NCBI GenBank assembly: GCA_914767715.1
Contig: OU612065.1
Location: 23,500,001 to 23,560,000 of the forward strand
Length of the DNA: 60,000 nt
Direction: 5' to 3'
From: Membranipora membranacea
Lineage: Eukaryota > Bryozoa > Gymnolaemata > Cheilostomatida > Membraniporidae
In this document: one piece after another, positions 1-10,528 of the stretch
Layout of the letters: every line of letters begins with the position of its first letter
How positions within the stretch are numbered: the first letter of the stretch is position 1
Notes under the pieces: model-generated
The model's input: the letters and a program-made list of their open reading frames with translations, nothing else
What the model was told of the DNA's origin: nothing
The model's database searches: none
Translations under genes and position numbers: made by a program

Positions 1-288
1 TGCAATATCTGAAATTACCCCATAATTTGGACCATGACATGTGTTGCACATTCACGTGTGTCCAAATGACCGTATTTCAAACCCACGGGGACATGAAAAT
101 GATCTGGTTTTTCATCAAATTTCTGAGTAAATAACATTTCTATCAGCTTTCAATATTATCATTGACTTATTCTATAATAACCAGTGCGTCATGAGTAACG
201 CCTTTACAGATGTATCTGTAATCTAGCGCTGCACATCACCAGCCGAGCATTGTGATCTGATCACTTGAAGCACTTAGTCAGGGTTAAA
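1..288. other. 5' flank of the DEG/ENaC gene
   Basis: No coding potential is visible. This AT-rich stretch precedes the first ATG of the channel gene and presumably holds its promoter and 5' leader. I could not pick out a TATA box or initiator with confidence. Confidence 0.4.
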
Positions 289-3200
289 ATGGATTCTGCA
301 AATTCTAAACAACATTTTGATTATTATAATAATAATAATAGTAATAAGCTCTCCAAACCCAATACTCTGAAACTTAAACCTGAGAGTGATAAATGTAATG
401 GGTCTGAGAGGCCAGCGGGTAAAACACCTGCCGATGTGTCAGAGGTTCAGGATTACCCTCTATCTGAGGATAGCGATATACATGGATTAAAACCTGTAAG
501 TATAAACCTATTTATTGCACGACTCCGAACTGGCTTGCACAACTCCGAACTGGCTTGCACTCTCAGTAACATGATTCATCGCCATCTGTAACTATCCACA
601 TTTTTATCACAACTTCGACCTAGCTTGAGTTGTCAAATATATCACTTTTCATCGCTCGCTATCTGGAAGTTAACGTTTTTGTGGTTTATTTTTCTCCACA
701 ACAAAATCATCTTGATATTGTATAATTTGTTTCCAGGAAGCTTTTGCTCAAACTTTTAAATTCATGCCGTTTGGATCACCATATTTATTCCCAGTATTTT
801 CAAGTGATGTGTTTTATATTTATGTTCTATTATATATATATATATATATATATTATATATTTTGCTAGATATTACGGCAGGAGACGAGCCCGACCCGTAG
901 AGCCGTGTGGGTCGTCATGTTTACTCTGGCTATCATTTTACTACTTCTACAGCTGTGTGAACGAGTCAGATTCTATATCGCTAAGCATCATATAACTAAA
1001 ACTGACGTCATTCACCCTCAACATCTTGGTGAGTTGCACCGACATAATTGTATCGATGACTCATGTGGATAGAGAATTTTATTCCCTTCATTGAAGATGA
1101 GTTTTAGATAAATCTACTGAAACTTTGCCCCGGAAATATTTCATTGGATCATATCAGATTTATAACTATTAGATAGTGACCGCTACAAAAAACTGCTTCT
1201 TCTAATCAAGGAGTTAGTAGTTCTATATGTATTATAATTAATACATAATTTCAGTAATGAATGTATGATATTAATACAATACAATCAATATGTTTTTCAG
1301 TGGTAAGAACTAACAAATTGTACAGCTGTTACTATTTCTTTTTACTGTGTCGATGTTCAGTAAAAACCTTTGGTTTATACTGTTAGCAATTTTGTTACAG
1401 ATTTCCCTGCAGTTACAATATGCAACATGAACAAGTATCGAGTATCAGCCATTACACGAGAAGACATTGCCTTTATCGGCCCGGTCATCGGTCTAACAGA
1501 TGAGAGCTACTTCCTCAAACATTCTCAGCATTACCGACAGGAATGGGTCAGAGACATGTTTGTAAAAACAGATTGGCGCCAAATCAAACGTAAGGGTCAA
1601 ATTAAGAGTGTTGTTCTGATATTATGTTCTTCAACTGAGCAGTTTTGAATCACACAACAACATTAATTTGGATTGTACAATCATGTACATGTACCTTGAT
1701 TTCAATCCCAATGTAATTCCCTTTGATATTGACATGTGCCCCAGAATTTATAATGTATACACCTTGTATACACACTGAAATCTTTTGGAATGCCCCCATT
1801 CCTGTATCTATGACTTTAAAATAGTATTTTTATCTGTCTGTCAAAGCAGTATTACTCTTGTCCAAGCTCCCAATCAATGAATTTGGTATTATTGCTGTCC
1901 AGAATCCCTGGTGAATAGCAGCTTTGATATGGAGGAGTTCACTAACAGAACAGGGCACAGATTTGAGGATATGGTAGTGAGCTGTGACTGGAGAGGACTA
2001 CCATGTGATCCACTGGACTGGACAGCCTCGTACACACATCACGGTGTGTGCTACACATTCAATCAACAGAGGCTGTCATCTCGTAACATCAGCAAATCTG
2101 GAAACGGTTTGTGGCCAAATTTTGATACTCCTTGGGGTGTGTGTGTGTTAGTTAAGGTGCATTTACACTGCGGATTTTTCTGTCAGATTTTGTCTTTCAT
2201 GTAGGCTATCATTGAGAGCAACCAAAAATCTGCAATTTGTGACAATGTTGCAAAACACTGATTTTTGGTTTCTCCCAATGATAATTTGCTTATATGAAAG
2301 GAAAATCTGACCTAATTATCTGACAGAATAATCTCGAGTGTAATTTAAAAACGAATTTGAACATTGAACAACTTGCATAATAATGTCTACAGACTAAAAG
2401 CTAACTAATCTTATTTAATCTTAATTGCCAGAGGATCCAGAGAGTTTTTTGTTACCATGTTATCAAAATAACATAAAAACAACATGATATTATTTTTGCT
2501 CATATAAACTCGTGCTACACAGTGACTCTGTGAGTTCCAAAATTTGTCTATACATATATATGCGCTATGACTTATCCAAACTTGATTTGTTTACCTTTTC
2601 AAAATGATATACACATGAGCTACATGTAACTACAGATTTAGAAAGTTTCCTTTGTTTTAAAATGCTCTTTTGAGCTCACTGAAATTTTAAATTAATTTTG
2701 GTGTATATACAAACATTTTACTCAAAAGGCCAATTATCTCAGCTCTTATCATTTAGGATATTTGCATCCATTTATCTGGCCAGGGATTTGCAGTAAGACC
2801 ATTATGATATTACAGGTAACGGCCTGAGACTGATGCTGAATGTTGAGGAGCATGAGTATATCGAGTCAGCTGATTCGTCAGATCTTGGGTTTATGATAGA
2901 GTTACACCACCAGAATCAGCCTCCCTTAGTAACAGAGTTTGGTTTTGGTGTTACATCAGGATTTCACTATCTTATATCTATGAAAATGCAAGAGGTAGGT
3001 GAAGTAATGAAACTGCTGCTCAATTTTTAATTCATTAGTCAAGAAATGGTCGGTGGTCCCACTGTGCTTGTTATTTACCTGAAATGGACACAAACCGTAT
3101 CTGTTTCGTACTTGAACTCAACCTAAAAATTCCTAGACTAGTACCTTCCATCATAAAAATATACACTTTATATATCAGAAATTTATAATTAATAAAAGCC

Positions 3201-5742
3201 TGATTGGTCAAAAGAATTTTTTATGGATAATTCTAAGCTTGAGCTTTTGTGTGCATCTATTGGATAGCAATAAAGAATGGAGTTATTAGCCCCTTTCGTT
3301 TCTATTTTGAACATCATTTATAAAAGTTTCTCCCTACCACACTTACACCGAGACTAAACTATTATCATGCAGTCTTGCATGTGCGAACTGTTGAGGCATA
3401 CGTTCGTCTCTGCAGCATAGGGCTTGAACTAATTCACCTAGTCTGAGTACCAAAATTGGGAAAACAATGGAAACCCATAATTTAGAAATATTTGGGCCTA
3501 AATGGAACACTGGTTTTGATATCTCATAACCTTGAACCTCGGGAGTTGCCTTTCTTGATGGAAGGCAGCGCCACCACCGCTGTGCTGCAGAGATAGACTA
3601 TGTCACAAGGCTATCCTGCAGGCGCAGTGACTATCATGTGTATCTCTGATCGTAAGAGTCAATTTAGAAAGAGTACCTGACATGTACCCGCCCCTTATTA
3701 GTAAATTTTAACTCAGATCGTCACACCGAACTCCTTGTGATGGTACTCAAGCTAAGTGAATTAATTCACCCTCTATCGATCAGAGATATACATGCAATAG
3801 CGTATCACGTGATCAGTGTGCCCCACAACATCCATGATATCATCAATATGTACTTTTGCAGGTGCTAAGTCTGCCTCACCCGTATGGTAGCGTCTGTCAG
3901 GCAGAACATGAAGACGAAGCAGACTTTGGTGCACCTTACAGTATATCAAGCTGTAGAATCGAGTGCGAGACTATGTTAGTTTATCAGAAGTGTGGGTGTA
4001 GGCTTGTGGAGAGTCCCAATATATCACTACCTCTATGTGATCATACTCGATATATGTGTGCTCAGACTGTCTTGGGTAAGGTCATCTTTTCGCTCCTACT
4101 CTTATAATTTTTTGCACCTAAAGACTACCCAAAGACCAAACAGACGTTATCACCAATAGGTTTTGTTACATCTGAAAGGAACATCTGAGGTAATTTTTTT
4201 AAATTGGAGACTCTAGATTTCCTCTCCGGCTGCAATCTGATATCAGAGTTGCCCATCCTCAGTTTTAAATTTGTGCACCTAAAGATGATTTTGATGTTGG
4301 TTTAATCTGAAAACCTGTCTGTCCAGAATATAAGCTATGTTTTCTATTATGCGGTGGTATCAGCACTCCTCATCAGCCTAAAGACAGCATTTAAAAGTTT
4401 TTGGTTGATTAAAATATCATGTTTATTTCACTGGATAGACATGTTCTTGATGCCTGAGATTTAAGACTGAGCTCTTCAACATTGAGTTCATTATTGTAAT
4501 CCACAATTATTTTCAACACAATCGCAAAGATGGAATTCTCGAAAATATATGTGACACAATTGAAGATTGATTTTCTCTCCCTGTATTGTAGCGAGGCTTG
4601 AAGCTACAGACAGTTGTGCGTGTGCCAACCCATGTCACTCTATAGAGTATATACCACTGATATCTGCACTTAGGCTGAGAGAAGAAACTGTGGCAATCGT
4701 CAAGAAAGGCAACCCTCAACTAGACAAATCGCTGAAAAAGTATGTGATGATGTATGTTTACAATTGCCACTTCGGTTATATTTAAAAAAACCTTTTTTTA
4801 TAACTTTATTTAAAACTTTAATTATTTTATTTATAGCTTGAGCATTCAATTAGGACTAATTAATGATGACAATAAATTATATGTAATGTAATGGAATGTA
4901 AGCATTGGATTGAGTATATTGCCCTTTCCATACATTCTTGATTCATGTACCATTGCTACATACACTAAACCGTCAAACAAATATGTAACAGGCTCCTAAA
5001 TTCAATTTTGTACAGGGAAAATCTAGCTGTACTAAACATTTATTACCAGGCGATGTCATACGATCTGATCGAGATGGTGCCGGCTTACTCCATAGTTGCG
5101 CTTCTCTGTAAGTCTTTGAGATTTTGCTTTCAGCGTTAGATTTCCAGTGGCGTGAAGAACGCCAATTTGAATTATTACTCGTTCCTTTTGGTCAATTTTT
5201 CAAAAAGTGTAAAAGTTTGTTTCGTGTAAATATATGACTGTCGTTGCTACAGTGTGCATACAATAGAGGAAAGATTGGTACAGGTTTTGCTTTTACAAGC
5301 TTTCATTATGCAAAAGCCATTTCCACTAATTGAAAAGATTAACTGGTAGCATGAATTTTTATCTCTCTAAATATATGTGCATCATTTTACAACCAAACTC
5401 CAACTTCTATGAGAAAACCACTCCAGATCGTAAATTTCTACCGAGATATAACCTCTACTCTGCCAACCAGCACAACTCTGTTTTACCCTAGGTGATCTTG
5501 GAGGTAATATGGGGCTGTATGTTGGAGCAAGCTTGATGGCAATATTCCAGATAGTTGATAGGATGATTCTGAGTATTCAGCAAAAATTGATAGAGGCACG
5601 CAAAAGATGGATCGAGAAAAAAAAAGCTAAGAAAGGCTCGCCACTAGAGACATTAGCATCTTCCATAGTCCCTCCCATTATTACCGTCGAGTATATATAC
5701 GGAGATGGAGATGGTAAACTTATAAGAACCCTGTCGATCTGA
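289..5742 (+). CDS. DEG/ENaC (ASIC-like) cation channel subunit, 10 exons
   Basis: Members of this family form trimeric, amiloride-sensitive, sodium-selective channels in the plasma membrane. Proposed exons: 289-495, 737-793, 869-1028, 1401-1589, 1903-2106, 2816-2994, 3862-4075, 4592-4739, 5016-5107 and 5492-5742, giving 566 residues. TM1 lies at about 101-121 and is followed by an ASIC-like HHITKTD stretch and the post-TM1 motif FPAVTICNMN. The extracellular part is cysteine-rich, including CACANPCHSIEY in the thumb region. The pre-TM2 and pore region carries PAYSIVALL and LGGNMGLYVGAS; the selectivity-filter G-A-S is at about 495-497. The family's N-terminal His-Gly gating motif is not seen. 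Exon 2 is the least certain: an alternative, 741-803, uses another frame but keeps phase 0. Start chosen at the ATG at 289; the N-terminus has a short Asn run. The family is certain; the gating stimulus cannot be read. Confidence 0.88.
2163..2343. mobile_element. Hairpin MITE in DEG/ENaC intron 5
   Basis: A 181-bp element whose two halves are inverted copies. It begins TTACACTGCGGATTTTTCTG and its right end reads as the complement of TTACACTCGAGATTATTCTG. Similarity continues inward through TCTGTCAGAT, CTTTCAT and ACCAAAAATC. It has no coding capacity and looks like a non-autonomous DNA transposon or foldback MITE. Confidence 0.65.
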
Positions 5743-6557
5743 TTGGTTATCTTATATCACCAATACTGAGTATTAAAACTTGGTTAGAATAAGTTAATTG
5801 GTGAGAGTTGTTCGAGTTTTGAAACCATATCATTTAATTGGGCAATAATATGCAATACAACAACATCTTTGCATCTAGCTCGAAAAACTCTCCCAGTATC
5901 CACCCTCTTACTCCATCTAGACATTTTTATAATTGGAAAACAAAGAGCTCATACAGCTCAAGAGTGGTGGATTGCAGCAGGCGCCCACACATGACTAAAT
6001 TGACAATAACTTGCTGCCTGTGATAGCAACACGCAACGCAGACAGTGCGCTCACTGCTAGACAATTTATTCTTCATATATTTGATTTTATTACATGGAAT
6101 ATTTTATTTGTCTTTTTTTTTGGGTTTCTAGTGCGAACTTCGGTAAATAAAATTTCAAGTTTGACACAATATCATAATAACGTTAGAGTGGCGATTGACA
6201 CTGACAGGAAGTTGGTTCCTATGTAGTACAGCAAAGTGAAATCTTTATATGGGGACTCTTTTTTTTTCTATGCACTATTTTTTATTTGACTGCCCTATTT
6301 AACGGGCCCCTTTAAGAGCAGGTGGCTTGTGTGGGGTAGTACCCTATACCCTTGCCCGCCATTGCCGGCTACTCTTTTTAAGAAGATGCAGCGGGGGATC
6401 TAATACTGTGTGCAAGCACACAGTAGTGTATTGTGTTGACTCTCGACAAAGTTGAGGTTTCTTTCATCTCTTTTATAATGATTGCTTACTTTTATCTCTA
6501 ATACAGTACGATAAGCATATCCACAATGGATACCTATATCAGTAATGTTATCTCAAA
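5743..6557. other. Spacer between DEG/ENaC and CHMP4 array
   Basis: No exon is visible. It presumably contains the 3'UTR of the channel gene; an AATAAA lies at 6146-6151, about 400 bases after the stop. A short inverted repeat (CTGTGTG, CAAG, CACACAG) sits near 6406-6424. Confidence 0.4.
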
Positions 6558-6645
6558 TTTAGTGTGGAAAACATACACTCATGATTACATGTGTACCACG
6601 TGATCAGTGTGCTTATGAGTCATGATGGGTGAATTTTGTTAAGAG
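6558..6645 (+). promoter_or_regulatory. Upstream block shared by CHMP4 copies 1 and 2
   Basis: This stretch 60-150 bases before the CHMP4 copy 1 ATG is clearly similar to 10377-10462, before copy 2. It contains TGAGTCA (6616-6622, an AP-1-type site) and, in copy 1 only, the palindrome CACGTG (6597-6602, an E-box of the kind bound by MiT/TFE or Myc/USF factors). Conservation between paralogues suggests promoter or leader sequence, but it may simply reflect recent duplication. Confidence 0.4.
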
Positions 6646-6706
6646 GCATCGTAGATGATTAGTGCGACAAGGATCAGTGTCTAAACAGCTCTCCAAATAC
6701 ACCAAC

Positions 6707-9304
6707 ATGAGTTTCATGGAGAAATTTTTCGGATCAACGAAGAAGGGCGAGGTCCCTTCTCCTCAGGAGGCTATACAGAAGCTTAGAGACGTCCAGGAGA
6801 TGCTCACAAAAAAGACAGAACATATAGAGATTAAAGTTGAACATGAACTACAGACCGCTAAAAAGGCAGCAACTAAAAACAAAAGAGGTAGATGGCTGAC
6901 ATTTCATAACTCAAAAATTTTCAACAGCTGGAGGTTGAAATGAGCTGTAGTGTGCATATGGATTTGTAGTATTAGTAATGGTTTTGGTATTTATATTTAT
7001 TCATGTTAGCCTGGGCAGGCTGTCGTTTTGGGGGTGGGCAGGTCCACCCCTCACCACCCAACCCGGATACGACAGCCTGCCCAGGCTACATTCATGTGAT
7101 GATGAGTCATTGTGTGGTCTATTACACTTCGGAAATTTTAGTTCCTGCATGATTGAGGTCGCATTGTATAAGGGGACAGAAATGGCCCTATTGCTTATGC
7201 AAAAATCAATTTTAACACTCAAAATAGTTCTTAAATATTATTTGGCAGGTTTGAACTGTGAGAATAACTTTATAAGATATGGTAACTAATACAACATCAA
7301 AAACTTTCAAAAAACGATATATCGCGTTAAAGGCAACTTCTTGTTTTTGTTTGCATATTAGTATGGATCCTTCTTCATGTACCGCCCCACCGGCATTCAT
7401 GGTGCTTGTTAATGTGCTCTTGTCTTAGGAGAACATACTTACAAGGAATGTTGGCATTGATGACAGCCAAAACGCAATTGAAAACCTTTGCAAGACCTGA
7501 CATATTCTGTATTTGGGTTTTTGAAGCAGTATTTGTCCACAATAAATATGCCAAAAAACACGTGGCCCTGAAAGAACTCAAGTCTTAATTGCTCTACCAT
7601 GGCATGGTGAGGGTGGCCATTACCCCCCCCCCCCCCCATCCTCCCATAACTAAATACTGCTACAACGTTTTTCAAGCTCTTCAGGTCAAAACAAAGCTCA
7701 TCAAACTATTTGCAAACTTATGACATACAGTTGCACTAGCTGCGTTGAACAGGAAAAAGAGATATGAAAAGCAACTGCAGCAGATCGATGGCACCCTATC
7801 AACCATAGAATTCCAGACAGAGGCACTAGAAAATGCGACCACAAACACAGAAGTCCTAAAAGTTATGAAAATATCAGGCCAAGCACTAAAAGGAGCTCAT
7901 CAAGATCTGTAAGTTGTGAATATGCGTTTGAATTATGTCACTGAGAAAGGATAAATCATAGACTGGGATATACATATTCCCAATGCGCGATTTTACCTTT
8001 AACAATTTTGCCGAAGCCGCTCTGCGTAAATGTCAACACTGCCTGCCTTGACTTGACCGCAATGTGACATCATTGCTTTCATCAGCTTGTTTGATCACAA
8101 CAAAATGATTTTTGTTTTGAGAAATTTATATATCTAATGTTTTTCTTTTTAAATGGAAAAATCTAAAGTTGCTCTTTATTTCTCCACATCTAAGTATTAC
8201 TATATGATTGTAGTGACGTTGATAAGGTCCAGGATATTATGGATGACATAGCAGAGCAGCATCAGGTCGCTGACGAGATAATTCAAGTGATCAGTTCTCC
8301 TGTAGGATTCGGACAAGACTTTGATGAGGTAAGACTCTGATCTGATGTAAAATATAAGCATATAAAATCAAGGAAAATATATAATATTACCCTTATCACA
8401 GCGGGCCCAGTTTCGTTGTTATTTTGTGAAAAAAAAAACTTGGGTCGCTGTGATAAGGCTAAAATAATATTGTATTGAATGTGTTGACCTACTTTGCTTC
8501 CTTTTGTAGAGTCACCTCAAACACACTAATGAAAGTTTCTCAAATTCTTCAAAAACTTGGTTGTTGTAATTTAAAGTTTATTTAGTTGTGATCGTCAAAG
8601 CCCGCTAGCGCTTGTCTATGAAATCATACTATTTTTAATTCCAGTTTCTGACAGCATGAATGAACCGTACTTTTGACGACTATTTAGGCTTTTGTTCATT
8701 GTCCAGGATGAGTTAATGGGTGAACTCGAAGAATTAGAGCAAGAAGAAATAGACAACCAAATGGTGGGTATTGGTGAGCCAGGTACTCTGCCTAGTGTAC
8801 CTTCAGCTAGTGTACCCGCTGCATCCACAAAGGGTAAGCAGTAAATTGAATATGCTCATTACAGTTTGGTGTAAAATCTGCATCTGATCACCAACCATCC
8901 AGCTGCACTGTCCAAACTTTTTTTATATTTCTTCGGCATATTATCTTCATATTTTTATAATCCCGTAGCTATCTTTTTCATTTCAGTTGACGTTCTCTAT
9001 TTATATATTACCTCAATTTAATCGCGAGCAGTAGATAGTCATGTCACAGCACACTACTGTCTTATTATAATGTAAGAGCTCCTGATTTGTTGGACATTTA
9101 TTTTCAGCACTCGAGTATATCATGTAGGGCGAGCATACCAGATGTGTTAACTCTTTTTTGGTTGGCTGGACCCATCCAACCAATCAGCATATTGGCTAAG
9201 CGAATACGATATGTGGGTCTAGTTTTCAGTACTTTTCTGTATGTGTTCTAGGAAAAGAAGATGATGATGAATTGGCACAACTCACAGGCTGGAACGCAGC
9301 ATAG
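6707..9304 (+). CDS. CHMP4: CHMP4/Snf7 ESCRT-III subunit, copy 1 (5 exons)
   Basis: CHMP4 (yeast Snf7) polymerises into the membrane-constricting ESCRT-III filament used in multivesicular-body sorting, cytokinetic abscission and membrane repair. Exons 6707-6887, 7731-7908, 8214-8328, 8707-8833 and 9252-9304 give 217 residues; vertebrate CHMP4s are about 220-235. The N-terminus MSFMEKFFGS matches the membrane-inserting helix of the family. It is followed by PSPQEAIQKLR, a basic helix (NRKKRYEKQLQQID), PVGFGQDFDE and an acidic stretch DELMGELEELEQEE. The C-terminal helix DDELAQLTGW keeps the Leu/Trp pattern that binds the Bro1 domain of ALIX. All splice sites are GT/AG and phases match copies 2 and 3. 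First of three tandem copies. Confidence 0.93.
7007..7088. mobile_element. Short hairpin MITE, TA-GCCT family
   Basis: An 82-bp near-palindrome in intron 1 of CHMP4 copy 1. The ends are TAGCCTGGGCAGGCTGTCGT and its reverse complement, around a G/C-rich centre. The outer TA is best read as a target duplication. Same terminal pattern as elements near 8388, 21133, 21313 and 46892. Confidence 0.7.
7623..7637. repeat. Poly-C run of 15 bases
   Basis: Homopolymer C tract in intron 1 of CHMP4 copy 1, about 95 bases before exon 2. Its length is likely to vary between individuals and to be poorly sequenced. Confidence 0.9.
8388..8462. mobile_element. Short hairpin MITE in CHMP4-1 intron 3
   Basis: A 75-bp inverted repeat with arms CCTTATCACAGCG and CGCTGTGATAAGG around a T/A-rich loop. 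Its arms resemble those of the element at 21133-21212 (CCTTATCTCAAAG), so it is a relative with a mutated left edge. Confidence 0.6.
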
Positions 9305-10528
9305 TCACTTTCTACAGCCCATATGTATTTGGGATAAGAAAGTTCTGAGTTATAGATGTGACAAAATCTTTGGAGAAAATTGTTGAAAGTTTACAGTATA
9401 TTGATCTGGATTATTTTAAGCCGCGTATGAGAAATGCCTTATTGCCAAGGATGCATGTATTGCATTTAAATACTTTGTTAAGACCCCACTTAAAAACCCC
9501 CAATCACATGCTTGAGTTTTATTTTTTGATATCACATCTGCCTCTTGTGCCAAACCAATGGAACCCTTAATCGAAGATTTTTTCATAATTAACCGTCAAC
9601 AATATTATAGGTCCAACATTTTGAACAAAGATATCAGATGCCACCAAGGCAGCATTTTATAGCATGTTAATTTCAAATCTTTATTGACTTTATAAGACTA
9701 ATATATATTATTGAAAAAAAAGTAGAGCTTTATAAATATACAGATTGTTGGCTTCCCATCAATAATGTATCCAACTCGGACATTAATTGGACCGATGTAT
9801 CTGGTAACCTTAGAATCAATGCTACAAAAACCAAACGTTTGACTGCTGACTTTCAGCAGGAATTTTGGAATTCATAGTCTTGGCTAGAACAAGTTTGTTC
9901 CATCTGTAGTGGCGGAAGGATGTTTTGTGTTTGATGTGTGGACCGCTGCAAGCAAATTATTGTGGAATTTCATTTTTAAATGTATGGGAGGCCACAAAAT
10001 CCCTTTTGCAGGGGTCCATGTTCACAAACTGTATCAGATCAAATGCCACCTCAAACTCACTAAAGTGATCACGTCAGTTACGACTGACTGCTTTGAGTTG
10101 TCTTGATTTGAGATGTCACAAACAGTCAACTGATTATACTCAAGAGCAGACAAGTCACAAGGGTAACCCAAAATACAAGCATGCCCAGATTTCAAAGGAA
10201 AAAGCTACGGAACTCCTTTTTAATAAGTTTAGTAATTTTTTATATTTTATTCAGCATGATTACTGTATCCGGTATTGATACCACTTGATAAGTTATTGAT
10301 ACATATTTGATACATATTTGATACCTATTGATACCTATAGTTACCTATTGAATGGAATACCATAATGTAAGTTAGTTAGTGTGGAATATACACACAATTG
10401 ATAGCATGTGTACCACTGATCAGTGTGCTTATGAGTCATGAGTGAATTTTGCTTAGAGACATGACAAATAGGTTGCTCTTCAAGTTTTTGAGGTTAAACA
10501 GCTGCCAAAATACATCAATGTGGGTATC
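9305..10528. other. Spacer between CHMP4 copies 1 and 2
   Basis: Contains the 3'UTR and flank of copy 1. The part around 9812-9886 (beginning ATCAATGCTACAAAAACCAA) is repeated after copy 2 at about 14624-14690, so the duplicated unit extended well past the stop codon. Near 10278-10345 there is an imperfect direct repeat of TTGATACATAT-like units. The block 10377-10462 matches the upstream block of copy 1, including TGAGTCA at 10432-10438, but the E-box is reduced to CACTGATC. Confidence 0.5.

Noticed and set aside
741-803. Alternative exon 2 of the channel gene (LLLKLLNSC... frame)
   Set aside because: Phase fits, but the acceptor is weaker and the resulting sequence is less like the FA...G...F pattern of ASIC N-termini than 737-793. 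Kept only as an alternative.
7375-7675. Overlapping small frames in CHMP4-1 intron 1
   Set aside because: Not preserved in the duplicated intron of copy 2, and they cross a poly-C run.
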